Shown: piece by piece, positions 50,421 to 61,403 of the stretch | Layout of the letters: each line of letters opens with the position of its first letter | Position numbering within the stretch: position 1 is the first letter of the stretch | NCBI GenBank assembly: GCA_900660155.1 | Contig: CABFPE010000095.1 | Location: 1,259,856 to 1,323,855 of the forward strand | Length of the DNA: 64,000 nt | Direction of reading: 5' to 3' | Source of the DNA: Hofstenia miamia | Lineage: Eukaryota > Xenacoelomorpha > Acoela > Hofsteniidae | The notes under the pieces: model-generated | Seen by the model: only the letters and a program-made list of their open reading frames with translations | Told to the model about the DNA's origin: nothing | The model's database searches: none | Position numbers and translations under genes: made by a program

Positions 50421-52540
50421 CAATCAATAAAATATTTGTTATAATGACTTAAGTGCATTTTTACGCACACTAAGTAAATTCTTACTAACTTGTGTTTGCC
50501 TAGCGAACTGTATATTTGTGAGCGAAGTTTTTCAAAACATTGGATACTGAATAATTTTAAGATTGGCTTTGGCTTAAGCACAAGAAATAATCTGCAATAT
50601 CATATTAGTTCTCATTTTTCCCTAAATCTTTCTAAAAATTTTAGTGAATGCTTCAGTTCTTGATATATTTTATGAGTTTCAATTAATGATTGGTTCGTAT
50701 GTTTATTTAATAATAATGTTAAAACATAGATTGCTTCTACTTACACGCTTTGAGATTTCACAGTCTCTATTAATGATGGAAAAACAGAGTTCAAACATCA
50801 AATTGCACTCTAATTGGTTAAATTCTAAGTGTAAAGTTGAAAAGTTAAGGTTAAGAAATGAACTCAATTAAAGCAGTTTATGCTAAATTTTGAAAGCAAT
50901 GACAGTAATTATTAAATTACCTATGAAAAGAAATACCATTTCAGCATTCGTTCCTGTAATTCAATTATAATATGTTTGAGGAAAATTGATCAGAATAAAT
51001 TGAGCATGTCTTCTGACAACATCATCTCATTAAGCATTGTAAGAATCATTACAGTATAAAATAGGAAGAATTTTTTACAAAATTAGCTTAATAATGCATT
51101 TCCTTTTACGAAACATCCAACCAGGATGTCATTATTTTGACAACAGCATTGTTCGATTAAAAAACATATTGCCTAAGTATACTTAGAATTATGAACTAAC
51201 TTCGTGGAAGCTGCAATAAATCAACTCAATGTTCCTGAACACCTATGCTTACAATGATCAGATAAGTCGAAATCATATCGTGCTGAACAATATAATTTAT
51301 TGATATTTCTACTTGATGAAAATTTTGAGCATTGCCTATTCAACGATTTAGGTAAAGGAATTAATAAAAGAAATTAAAAGAAAGCTTGATTAAGAAACGC
51401 CTCCACATGTTGATTTTTCTTAATATATTTTGTTTCAATTTGAAGGCCGTGAACGTTATTAAGGCAAATGCTAAATTTCGCATCCAAAAAGTATTTTTTC
51501 AGTTAGAATCAGAAAAATAAAGATACTCGAAAAAACAATATCACTTTTATAGGCTAAAAATAGTTTAAAACACATTTATTTTCTAAATATCACATCTTAT
51601 ACACACGGCTACAACATTGAACATTTGTTTTCTGATGAAACATTTAGTGACATTTTATATGATATATATATATATATATATATANTGTATATATAGACAT
51701 ATATAGACATATGTAGACATTCTTTTGTAGCACTTCTCAAACATTTTTTCCTGTACATTTATTGTCATTTTCAGCAAGAGTTTGCAGATTTAAATATACC
51801 CGTCTTAGTGGCATCCGATCCTTAAAATATCGGGGAGCCTAGAAGTTCAAGAACAAGAAAACAACTTTTTTTTCAACTAAAAATGCAATTTTTTCAAGAA
51901 CTGTCAAATTCTTCCCTCACCTAATGTTCAGTTAACAAAACAGTCTGAACAATATTGTTTCCTGGAAATAGATCAGTCAAATTCAATTCAGGCGTGTTTG
52001 AGCAAAGTCAGATTTCGTAGCACCAATGCTTCATCCACACAAAGGTGTTGTTCGGTTTTAGATATCTTTATTTTTAGTGAATTGTGTGTGTCTACATTTT
52101 TTATGGGAACCATTTCAAATTATAAAAAAATATGGTTCAACCAATTTTGCATTAATTGCCCTAGCCAATCAATAAAAAACATTTCAAAATTTAATTTATA
52201 TATGTAGATTCTTTAGCAAAAATCATGTTTGCATGTACAAAAATATAGCAATGGGTTTTATTAATGTTTCCTAATAACATGAGTCTAAGTTAAAAGTCCT
52301 TGTTATATTTTAGCAAAAAGTTGAAACTAATTTTGAGGTCGATCTTTAACAAATTAATGTCATTTTGATAGAAAAATAACGTCAATTTTTTGGTAAATCT
52401 TAATAATCATCCATCTATATTAACCTCTATAGTCTATAGACACAATTTAGCCTAGTATACAGTAAAATATTTAAAAATGATTTATTCATTGTACGCTTTT
52501 TTGTGTCTAGAATTCCTTGAATAAATTACTTCCCTTTGGT
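50421..52540. other. No gene recognised; TA tract with ambiguous base
   Basis: AT-rich DNA. A TA tract at about 51662-51684 ends in a single N, followed by a short ATATAGACAT tandem. Frames at 50644-50871 and 51998-52207 show no domain. Confidence 0.5.
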
Positions 52541-52591
52541 ATCCATTGAAGGGGGCCATGGCCTCCTTGCCCCCCTCTGGGAGCACCACTG
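52541..52591 (-). mobile_element. Possible hAT-type terminal end
   Basis: Read on the minus strand from 52591 the sequence begins CAGTGGTGCTCCCAGAGG and continues through G-rich, CCATGGCC-containing sequence. This recalls the right end of the element at 12351-12622 (CAGTGGTGCTGG). The 8 bp outside would be GTCTCTTA. No opposite end was found nearby, so it may be a solo or truncated end. Confidence 0.35.
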
Positions 52592-52951
52592 GTCTCTTAT
52601 GTATACAAATTTTTCCTACGCATATCGTAGATTGATGAAATGGTTTAGCTTATATTAAATTTCCAATTTCATTGGTGACAATAACAATAGTTCAATTTAA
52701 CATGTTTTTAAACTCATGTTAGAATCAACCTATGTACATTATTCTGAAGACCAGCAAGTGTATTAATGGAAGCGATCTTATACTTTTATTAGAAATAAGA
52801 TAAAAAAATACAAACCTCAATGTTATAGCGTAAATTAGATAAATTGGTAAAAGTGCAAAACACTGCTCTTTATGACATCTCTTAATAGCAGTTTTTAAAC
52901 GGACAGAAATGTTTTAGTTTTCTTTTTCACAATTTTAACAAAGAATAAAAA
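52576..52951 (+). repeat. Copy 1 of an exact 376-bp direct duplication
   Basis: This segment and 53159-53534 read identically throughout, with an offset of 583 bp. The copies are separated by 205 bp of different sequence bounded by a single N on each side (52952 and 53158). That pattern points to an assembly join or merged haplotypes rather than a tandem repeat. Confidence 0.9.
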
Positions 52952-52952
52952 N

Positions 52953-53157
52953 TATCCATGTTCGCCATAATCATTACTGCTGCGCGGTTTTTAGGATTCA
53001 GCGCTCCACTTAGTTTTCTGATTCCTCTTCAGTTTGGGGTTCTTCGTTTATTTCCCACTCCTATTCTATCAAGTCTTCTTCTTCAAAGTACCCTTGTTCT
53101 TCTCCAATCATATTTATTTGTTTGTGACACTCGTCTCTCTTATGTCCTTTCTTTCCA
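52953..53157 (+). other. 205-bp pyrimidine-rich insert between two Ns
   Basis: GC- and pyrimidine-richer than the flanks (CTTCTTCTTC and TCTCTCTTATGTCC words). An 86-codon open frame crosses it but continues through an N. It may be a misplaced contig end, an alternative allele or a foreign insert. No family recognised. Confidence 0.4.
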
Positions 53158-53158
53158 N

Positions 53159-53534
53159 TCTGGGAGCACCACTGGTCTCTTATGTATACAAATTTTTCCT
53201 ACGCATATCGTAGATTGATGAAATGGTTTAGCTTATATTAAATTTCCAATTTCATTGGTGACAATAACAATAGTTCAATTTAACATGTTTTTAAACTCAT
53301 GTTAGAATCAACCTATGTACATTATTCTGAAGACCAGCAAGTGTATTAATGGAAGCGATCTTATACTTTTATTAGAAATAAGATAAAAAAATACAAACCT
53401 CAATGTTATAGCGTAAATTAGATAAATTGGTAAAAGTGCAAAACACTGCTCTTTATGACATCTCTTAATAGCAGTTTTTAAACGGACAGAAATGTTTTAG
53501 TTTTCTTTTTCACAATTTTAACAAAGAATAAAAA
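53159..53534 (+). repeat. Copy 2 of an exact 376-bp direct duplication
   Basis: Identical to 52576-52951, including the tail of the possible hAT-type end (CTCTGGGAGCACCACTGG). Confidence 0.9.
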
Positions 53535-54849
53535 TGCAACATTCGTCGAGTACTTTGTACTTAGTATTATTGTATTCAGAATTAATAGAGATTTTTATTT
53601 TATACATTAACAATACTAATCGTTTTTACTTAAGAACATGTAATCTTGCGTATTATGCCATAAATGACTCTCGACAAATGATATGCTTCAAAATTGAGCC
53701 AATAGGATAAACGTTTACATACATACAAATGGTGCAACATTCGTTCAAGTTGAGATTTATGATATGAGAGTACGAACAAACCGTTCTTTTATATCGCTCT
53801 ATAGTAGTGAAAACCGTTTTGACATTTAGGATCAGAACTAATACGTCAATCAAAATATTATTGAAATTCATTCGTAATTCAATTGTTTTTATCAACATTA
53901 CTTAATGTTTTTCTTTGTTAGTTTCAACATGCTGTAAAAATTTTACTAAAATTTTCTTCGTTCAAATTTTTGGCATAAATGTCTTCATACATGTATTTAT
54001 AAGAATATTGATAGGCCGAGAAACTAGACATACTATATTTTTTCAGATTTTCAAAACCGAATCGTCCCATTCATCTGAAAATGACCTCAATTGTCCAAAA
54101 TGTCGTAGCATAATATCGTTGCATTACCATATAGCTATTGGAAAATAGAAACATCCACTAATTAGCTTGAAAAATGCTATTAGACTTGGCCATGTGAATA
54201 AACATATATCTTGGATTATTTTAGTATATCAATATTCTCTTCGATATAGCCAATTTATAGTGTATATTGATTGAAATAATGCTTAAACCGATTTGAGTTA
54301 AAATTAATGCCAATTCAATCAAAGAATGCGAACTATTTACATATAAAAGAAAATTGTGTAAAATATTGAATGCGATGACACTTGGAGCAAATATATTTCA
54401 ACTCAAACTTAGCATTTAAATGTTTTTTGTGCTGGGGGCATTAGTGAAAACACTCACTTTATCTAGTGTCGTGCATTTAGGATTGTTCAAAATAATATTT
54501 AAGAAAGATACTGCTAAATGGTTTTCCAACAAAATGTTTAACACTTTGTTAATCTCTGTAAGATTTAACAAATTCAACAAAATTAGCAAATATTTAGATG
54601 CAAAGTCAAATTATGAACAAAAGAAATTAGGGCAAACTCAGGCTATAATGCTTTATCGATTCAGAGTAAAGAAAGTTTTAATGGCAGTCCTCCTCAGAGA
54701 TGGACACTGGCCGAATTTTTCACTACAATCTCTTTCTGACTGAGCAGAATTTGCTTGGGTGGCATATATCTTCAATACTACGTCACACAAAGTTGGATAG
54801 GTGTTTCTATTGAGATTTCAAAAATGCATATTTACAAGCTTGTTACACT
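53535..54849. other. No gene recognised
   Basis: A 107-codon plus frame at 54420-54743 is the longest here. It has a basic central part (KKVLMAVLLRDGHWP) but no domain I know and no defensible splice sites, so I treat it as unproven. The remainder is AT-rich. Confidence 0.4.
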
Positions 54850-54950
54850 TCATTTTATTCGGCCCGTTTTTTGTCCGTAACTTCCTAAATCTTGGGCTCT
54901 CGTTTCAACCCAGCCCGGCTCGTGTTCATCTCTGGTCCACCTTACCTTTT
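54850..54950. repeat. GC-rich patch of the GGGCC/AGCCC repeat type
   Basis: CAACCCAGCCCGGCTCGTG and TCGGCCCG words sit in AT-rich DNA and recall 7325-7515 and 19980-20410. Probably a diverged member of the same repeat family. Confidence 0.3.
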
Positions 54951-55471
54951 ATGAGTCTATATAAGGTCAAAGAAAGCTTTTTCGTTTGCAAAGTAATGAT
55001 TTAATACATTTTGTTTAAACTAGAATTTCAGACTGTAATTCAAGGCTTAATATAGACAAATAAACCAACAAAATATATTGATTTCAACTAATTCATAAGA
55101 ATATTTTTTAAACAGTTCTGTTAAATATAAAGATAAATGTTTATCATTGACTTCAGACATTGTTTTATTCAATCGGGCCTTTATATGACTTGTATCAATG
55201 ATGTCATTTTCATAAGAGGCTTCAATTTATTAATTCAAAATTTTATCGCAAAACAATCACATCACTGTTAAACAAACCTTCGATTTATACATAAGATTGT
55301 ATTATATTTGTAAGAAAAGAACACAGTATTGGTAATTAACGCAAAGACACAGATACTCTGATTCTGATTTGATTTTCTTTGAAATTTGGCTTAATGAAGT
55401 TTACATTAGCAATAAGCGTTTTCACAATGCCGTAGTTTCTCAGCAAGCGCATTATGCACTAAATTGATGTT

Positions 55472-56231
55472 CACTGGTGGCCAAAAAATGGCAAATTTTT
55501 ACTATATAAAACGTTTGTGTTACTTCCACTCCGTACATATGGGAAAACAACTTACGGAAATTCAGAACGAAAAACTCATGGATTAAAGAGAAGTAAAATT
55601 GAATGACATCGCAAAAGACCTTAAAATACCGCTTACTACAATTGCAATATTTCTAAAAAGAATCGAAAAGAGAGAGTGCATATGTCAAAAAAATCCTGAT
55701 TAAACCGAATTCATAATTCAGAGGAAAAAAAATTAAGCAAATTGTTATCAAAACCATAAAAGCTCATCTACAAGCCTCCGGCGAAGCAAAATATTAGTCA
55801 GTCCAAGCACAGCAAGACGAGTTGAATGTAATGAACTTGCGTAGAATTGTAGCTGCAAAAGAGCCTATCTTGAGACAAAGGCAAAAGGAAGCCAGATTAA
55901 GACGGGCATAACCCTAAATAATGGAGATTTTGCCACAACTTTCTAAAGACATACGAAGTGTTTTTTTTAAAAAATATTGATTGGTGGTATGCACAATAAT
56001 GGAGGTTATATCAATTACTGAATAAACCTGAAATAAAAATTACAAATTTTGTTGGGCAACAAATGTAAATAAAACTTAAAATATTGAATAAATTGTGTTT
56101 TATTGGTGTTAGGTATTAATGATTACATCAAGTGTCTGCTCAGAAATATAGAATATATAAATTAAACGAGAAATGATTTAAAATATTGTATTGACCACCT
56201 ATAAAATTACGAATTTTTATGACCACTAGTG
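55472..56231 (+). mobile_element. Internally deleted Tc1-like transposon
   Basis: The left end begins CACTGGTGGCCAAAAAAT at 55472; the right end, reversed, begins CACTAGTGGTCATAAAAATT at 56231. These are similar inverted ends of a known Tc1 style. TA follows the right end; the left flank is TT, so one base may have changed. Inside, plus-strand frames read MGKQLTEIQNEKLMD with NDIAKDLKIPLTTIAIFLKR, a Tc1 helix-turn-helix, and later LRRIVAAKEPILRQRQKEARLRRA, which fits the second DNA-binding half. The whole catalytic DDE region is missing, and stops and frameshifts interrupt the rest. At 760 bp it is about half the usual 1.6 kb. Confidence 0.7.
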
Positions 56232-56243
56232 TATTTTATTTTC

Positions 56244-56249
<6 letters not shown>

Positions 56250-56286
<37 letters not shown>
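56250..56286. repeat. (TA)n microsatellite
   Basis: TA dinucleotide tract next to the right end of the Tc1-like element. Confidence 0.95.
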
Positions 56287-56291
<5 letters not shown>

Positions 56292-56696
56292 TAAACTATA
56301 TAATTATGACTGACAAATAGATATGCAATATAAAATTATGGATAGAATTTTTTTTCACAATTATGGGTGTACCATAATCATAAAATTTGAAACATCATTT
56401 AAATTTACACAATTCTGAATATATTTGACAAAACAGCTGCTGTGATACTTCAACTTTAAAATTTGGTTGTTAGCTAACATATCGATTCATAAAGAATAAT
56501 TCCATCAAAATATTTCTATGTTGTGTGTTGTATTACTAATGAACGACAATTTTTTTGCTTGGAATCATTAATTTATTTTTTATGTATTGCAAAGAATATT
56601 AATGAAAAGGTATTTACAATAAAGACGAGCTTAATTCTTTGAAAAAATTAATTTAAGATCAATACATTATCAATAAAAAGCAAAAATTAAACATGC

Positions 56697-57180
56697 AAAA
56701 AAAAGAAATCTTTATTAATCTAGCAGTTGTCACAAAGTACATTCAACGAATGCTGATGCTACTATAATAATTATAAATAACAAATAAAGCAAGGAACAAA
56801 GTAGAGAAAAAAACTACATAAAAATAATATTTAACACTTGTACAAATTTCTTTTAAATTTGTATCCTTTCCATACTGATTTACTAATTTCTGTAATATAA
56901 TGTGAAGTCAGATATGCACCAATTTCAGATTTAAATGTACATTTTTTTCTCAGTTGCTTAACTTAAATTAGAAGATTGTTCCAGATTTCTTTTGCAGAAT
57001 TTATAAATGAATTTTTCAAGAAGACTTTTTAAGCTTTATCGAATGTAATATGAAATATTAGTTATGTGATCATTCAAGTTTTTACCGGTACGTACTTTGT
57101 ACGCCCATCTAATATGCTATCGGTTTTTTTAGATAATGAGCTATCAATTTCATTAAACAAAACACAACAATAGTACTAGT
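56697..57180 (-). pseudogene. Older LINE, 3' part (C-terminal region and tail)
   Basis: The minus strand encodes LKKPIAY, RWAYKVRTGKNLNDHITN, then FINSAKEIWNNLL, VKQLRKKCTFKSEIGAYLTSHY and KSVWKGYKFKRNLYKC before a stop at about 56835. It lines up with the C-terminus of the younger LINE (LQLQYKWALNVCKR, FLNVATRQWNNLP, GRSWTGYKFYN). The AATAAAGATT then T-rich run at 56697-56720 (minus) looks like its 3' end and resembles the AATAAAGATT before the younger LINE's tail. It is the continuation of 58386-59200, split by the younger insertion. Confidence 0.75.
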
Positions 57181-58385
57181 TTAATTGCGAGTTTCTTAAG
57201 TAATAGGAAACAACGAGTTAAAATCAACTCAATACTTTCAGACTGGCTGTATATTGAAAAAGGTGTTCCGCAAGGAACCATTCTTGGACCTCTTCTGTTT
57301 AATATATATGTCAATGATATGGACTTTTATACTAATTGCAATCTTATACAATATGCAGACGATACCTGTATATTTTCCGCCAACAAGTCATTAGATGTTG
57401 CAATAAAAAAAGTGGAATCCAACTGCCAGTCACTAAGCCATTATTTCGCTATGCACAAATTACGCATTAATGCCGAGAAAACGCAATTTTGTATAATGAA
57501 CCCCTTTTTCAACAATAACTTGCATACAAATAAAAATTTGACTATAAAAAATGCAATTATTTCTACAAGTGATACTTTCAAATATTTAGGAATAATAATT
57601 GACTCAAAACTTTCTTTTTCCGAGCACATTAAATCTACACAGAAAAAAATTGCTGCTGGCATAAGAACTATTTCTCAGGTTGCTGACCTATTACCTCCTC
57701 ATGCAATAATTCAGCTATTCCACGCATTTGTTATGAGCCACCTAAATTACGGGAGTGTACTATTTTCAAATTTGAGCACATCATTGATAAATAAACTTCA
57801 GCTGCAATATAAATGGGCTTTAAATGTTTGCAAAAGAAATTCTAGTAACACCAAAAATTATATTTTGGAAACGTGTCCTTCTCCTCAACAATTAATACAA
57901 ATCAATATTGCTACATTATTTTTCAAAGCTGCTAACGAAATTCCGCCTTATGATAAGATAAATCTCCCTGAATTCAAGAAAACTTTCAATAGACGGTCTA
58001 AGAAATATGTTGTCACTAGGTTCAGACGTAAAGTCAAAGAAAATTCATTTTTAAACGTAGCCACAAGGCAATGGAATAATCTACCTAACGAAATTAAGCA
58101 TATTACAAAACTGAAAGAATTCCGAAATAGTGTGAAAAGATTTATTCTTAAGCAAAAATTCATCTCAGGAAGATCTTGGACAGGGTACAAATTCTATAAT
58201 AGCAATTACACAATTACTAGAATGTAGACTTATTCTTAGCCTTCTTAGCAATGTATAGGTTTGTAAATAGTATGATTTTGTTTTATTTTTTTTAATGACG
58301 CTATTTTGAGAAGCCATCAGTTTGTATTAATTGCTTTACCTTCTCTTAATAAAGATTGTCTTGTCTTGTCTTGTCTTGTCTTGTC
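57181..58385 (+). mobile_element. 5'-truncated LINE inserted into an older antisense LINE
   Basis: The insert runs from about 57181, where reverse transcriptase sequence begins abruptly in mid-domain, to a (TTGTC)6 tail at 58356-58385 directly after AATAAAG (AATAAA at 58348-58353). 5' truncation and a short tandem tail are typical of LINE copies made by target-primed reverse transcription. The sequence on both sides is one older, antisense LINE. A weak flank match (ACTAAT to the right, ACTAGT to the left) may be a decayed target duplication. Confidence 0.88.
57184..58227 (+). CDS. LINE reverse transcriptase, C-terminal part (5' truncated)
   Basis: An uninterrupted 347-codon frame with no true start, because the copy is truncated; its first ATG is at 57319. 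From the left edge it reads SFLSNRKQRVKIN, GVPQGTILGPLLFNIYVNDM (template-handling block), IQYADDTCIFSA with the catalytic Asp pair at about 57352-57363, LRINAEKTQF, FKYLGIIIDSKLSFSEHI (thumb), HAFVMSHLNYGSVLF, and a C-terminal region ending GRSWTGYKFYN. This order and wording match CR1/L2/Jockey-type non-LTR elements. The endonuclease, fingers domain and first catalytic Asp are missing, so it cannot work as an enzyme. The absence of stops over 1 kb suggests a recent insertion. Confidence 0.9.
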   Translation: MASFLSNRKQRVKINSILSDWLYIEKGVPQGTILGPLLFNIYVNDMDFYTNCNLIQYADDTCIFSANKSLDVAIKKVESNCQSLSHYFAMHKLRINAEKTQFCIMNPFFNNNLHTNKNLTIKNAIISTSDTFKYLGIIIDSKLSFSEHIKSTQKKIAAGIRTISQVADLLPPHAIIQLFHAFVMSHLNYGSVLFSNLSTSLINKLQLQYKWALNVCKRNSSNTKNYILETCPSPQQLIQINIATLFFKAANEIPPYDKINLPEFKKTFNRRSKKYVVTRFRRKVKENSFLNVATRQWNNLPNEIKHITKLKEFRNSVKRFILKQKFISGRSWTGYKFYNSNYTITRM

Positions 58386-59200
58386 TCATAACTAATGCAT
58401 TTATCAGTATTTTTTCATCTCAGCATCAATTACCATATCTAAAATTGGAATACACTTAATGCTCATTGCCATGATTTTTTGTTATGAATTGAATATTGTA
58501 ATTAAGTTTAAGCTTACTGTCTATTATTATGACCAAATATTAAATTTTTTCCACAGGTTCAACAGTTTTACCAGAAATACTTAACGTTCTACTGATTGTA
58601 CAGTTTGAAATAGAATGAAGAGACATAATACAAAATTCTGATTTGTGTGAATTTAGATTTAGGCAATGCATTTTGAAGTAATGTAATTCTAATAAATTTT
58701 TTTCTAAGTTTGTGATTGATGGTTTAAGTGATGTTCCGCTTGTAAAATACAAGTGTTATTGGCATATTAAACTATCTTACGGTGTTTGCTTATTGACTTT
58801 TTAAATCATTGGTATATATATATATATGTATATATTAAAAAGTTAGAGGCCTAGCAGTGTTCGTTGAGGAACACATTTGAATAACTTTTCCCTTCTTGAA
58901 AATATTCTCTTGAACTTGACTCTTCGACATCAGTTATTAAAATCGTTCAAAATTAGTTCCCTACTATTAGTTTCAACCTCATTGTTATCAAGTTTTTTTA
59001 AAAGGATGTTGTGATTAATTAAATTGAATGCCTTAGGAAGATCTAAGCAAGCTATTCCTAAGATTTCATTGTTTTCTTGTATTTAATAAAATATTGTTTT
59101 TTTTGAGAGATTATTGTTTTTTGAGAAACAAACCTATTTAATCTCTCGGACTAAAGAAAACTTAATTAAGTCATGACGTAAAGAGAAAAGAATTTATCAC
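58386..59200 (-). pseudogene. Older LINE, reverse transcriptase part
   Basis: Minus-strand frames give, from about 59180 downward, NEILGIACLDLPKAFNLINHNILLKKLD (first catalytic Asp block), FLNDFNN with RRVKFK, VPQRTLLGL then LFNIYIYI (template block, partly replaced by a TA tract at 58812-58836), YANNTCI where the YADDT box is expected, NLEKNLLELH, LNSHKSEFCIM (58540-58752), YLVIIIDSKLKLNYNI and NALVM at the junction. The younger LINE's HAFVM is the counterpart of NALVM, and the text resumes at 57180 on the other side. YANN in place of YADD, stops and frameshifts show this copy is dead. Confidence 0.8.
58812..58836. repeat. TA microsatellite inside the older LINE
   Basis: A short TA tract with one TG step, lying within reverse transcriptase sequence. 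Confidence 0.85.
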
Positions 59201-59887
59201 TATCGTAGAAGTGACGAGAAAACTTTTAGTATAACGAATGCAATACAATGTCAATAGGAATACCAAGATCTTTAAATAATATTATATTATTAAATTTAGG
59301 CGATGAATATTGAAAATATAAATAAAAAGATAGTTGTGATTTGAGGTTAATATAATAACTCTGTACATCGTGTTGAATTAAATTATTTCTTAACAATTCC
59401 ATATAGTATGCTTACATAAATAAAAACTGATTTACAAGCAAGGTTATGCAAGCTGACGCATTGCAAGACTAAGGATAGACATGTTTAATCAATACACTCA
59501 CCCACAATTGACCTAGAGTTAACACTTCACCCCAGATTTAGTAGTTAAGATTGAAACACTAAAATGTGTAGTTTTGGTGGGGCGGTACAGATTAAGATTC
59601 ATTTCATCTATTCAATACAAAATTAATGGATATCAATTAATGTTCAACATATATATATTGTATATATATANTGTTCTTGCTGGTACACTTCTTGTTCTAG
59701 TTTTTTCATAAAATTCTTTTCATATTAAATTGTTTTGCATCTTAATGAGGTATTTACTCTTTCCTTTTCTTTGATAAAAGTATCTAATAAAATTTAGCTG
59801 TTTAAATTTAGTTTTATCATGTAGAATTTCATTCATTTTTTCAACATAGTAGTCTTTGTCACATATAATGTGCCATTATGTATATAT

Positions 59888-59955
<68 letters not shown>

Positions 59956-61265
59956 AATATATATACAAATTTGCAAGGAAACATATTTACAATTAACTAC
60001 AATTAAAATGCCATATATATTGCATTCTTTAAAAAATATATATAAGTAAATTTGTGGAAAGTAGTTTTTTACGATTAAGTAAACTTGCATAGCGCATCTA
60101 ATTTATAGTCGTAGTGGTGCTTTTGCCTTAAACTTGAACTTCCGAAATCAAATGCAAAAAGCTATTCAGGTCGTACTTTTCACGAAAAACTATTGATTTT
60201 TCGGACCGTGATGTTTCATTTACTAAATTAATTTAAAGTTACAGTGGGCGATTTCCTTGATTCACAACCCTTTATGGAAAGTAAAAATGATAGAATTGCA
60301 TTGAAAATTACTCGTGTTTAATATATGTTTCAAATTTCTTCTAAAATTAAACAGGCCCTGAAGTCTTTCAAAATTTAGTATCTCTAACAAAAAAAACCCC
60401 CAGTTAAATAACTAAGTTCATAAAATATGCAAAAATAAAGAAAATTCCCTTCCGAAATACTATTATTAGTTTTGGATAAGTTTCGGTAATCAGTACTTAA
60501 TTTACATATAACTGGTCACTACTGTGCAATAAACAAAGAATACCATTTATGATTGCTTTGGATACCATATCATACTAATGATCACACTAATTATAAGCAA
60601 TAAAAAACAATTAGCATAGCAAAGGAAACATTCCTATAGAGAAAAAATAAAACATTTTTTAATAACATTTTAATATATTACTAGAATTGGTCCACATTAT
60701 ATGTTTCAAGCCCGTTTGTTAGATTAGTGGTGAAATGAGAGATTTCTTAAATATAATATATTAGATATATGAAAATATTTTAGAATAAAATTTCATCAAT
60801 TGATACTGAAATATTGTTATGTACTATTGATATAACTTTTAAAAAGCAAATTTACATTAATAACTTAGCTAAAATTATTACAAATCCCACATCGATCAGT
60901 TGCTTTTGATTTTGGCATTCACACAACATTCAAGTAAACATTATCTTTCACATGAAATATTTTATGTTTATTTAATTTATAATGCTTTTCAATGATATAC
61001 GTGCATTGGAAATTGAAAAAAATTAGTGATTCAATATTTAAACGCATTTTGCAAAATGATTTACAGAATTTAATGAAAGGTCTATCTTGAGTCCATGTAG
61101 GGGAGTTTTAAAAAATTTAAATGCACCATTTGCAAATAAGTTAATTCATCATCTACGCTTTTTCATTAAAAATAATGGATTTTATATTTCCAATATTAAG
61201 AAATGAACACAGCTATAATTAAAAACTAAAATGGCGTAAAAGCATTAAGTAAATATTAAGCTGTG
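59201..61265. other. No gene recognised; TA tracts
   Basis: AT-rich DNA. TA tracts lie at about 59648-59670 (ending at a single N at 59671) and 59891-59953, the longest unbroken one in the window. The 67-codon minus frame across the latter is an IY repeat artefact. Confidence 0.6.
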
Positions 61266-61271
61266 TTTATT
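61266..61271 (-). terminator. Candidate polyadenylation signal of the C2orf69-like gene
   Basis: AATAAA on the minus strand, about 135 bases after the stop codon at 61404. Hexamers like this are frequent by chance in AT-rich DNA. Confidence 0.35.
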
Positions 61272-61403
61272 TCGATTTTTGTAATTTAAATAACGCTAAA
61301 ATATACTGTTCCATGAAGTGAATTGCAATCAACGTATATTAAAATTATCAACTATTAACAAAATTGCTTTAAAATTAAGCTACATAATTAAAAAATAAGC
61401 ATT

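Noticed and set aside
54420-54743. 107-codon plus frame as a possible exon
   Set aside because: No family signature and no convincing flanking splice sites; kept only as a note in the interval entry.
59887-60090. 67-codon minus frame
   Set aside because: Its N-terminal-to-C-terminal bulk is IY repeats from the TA tract at 59891-59953.
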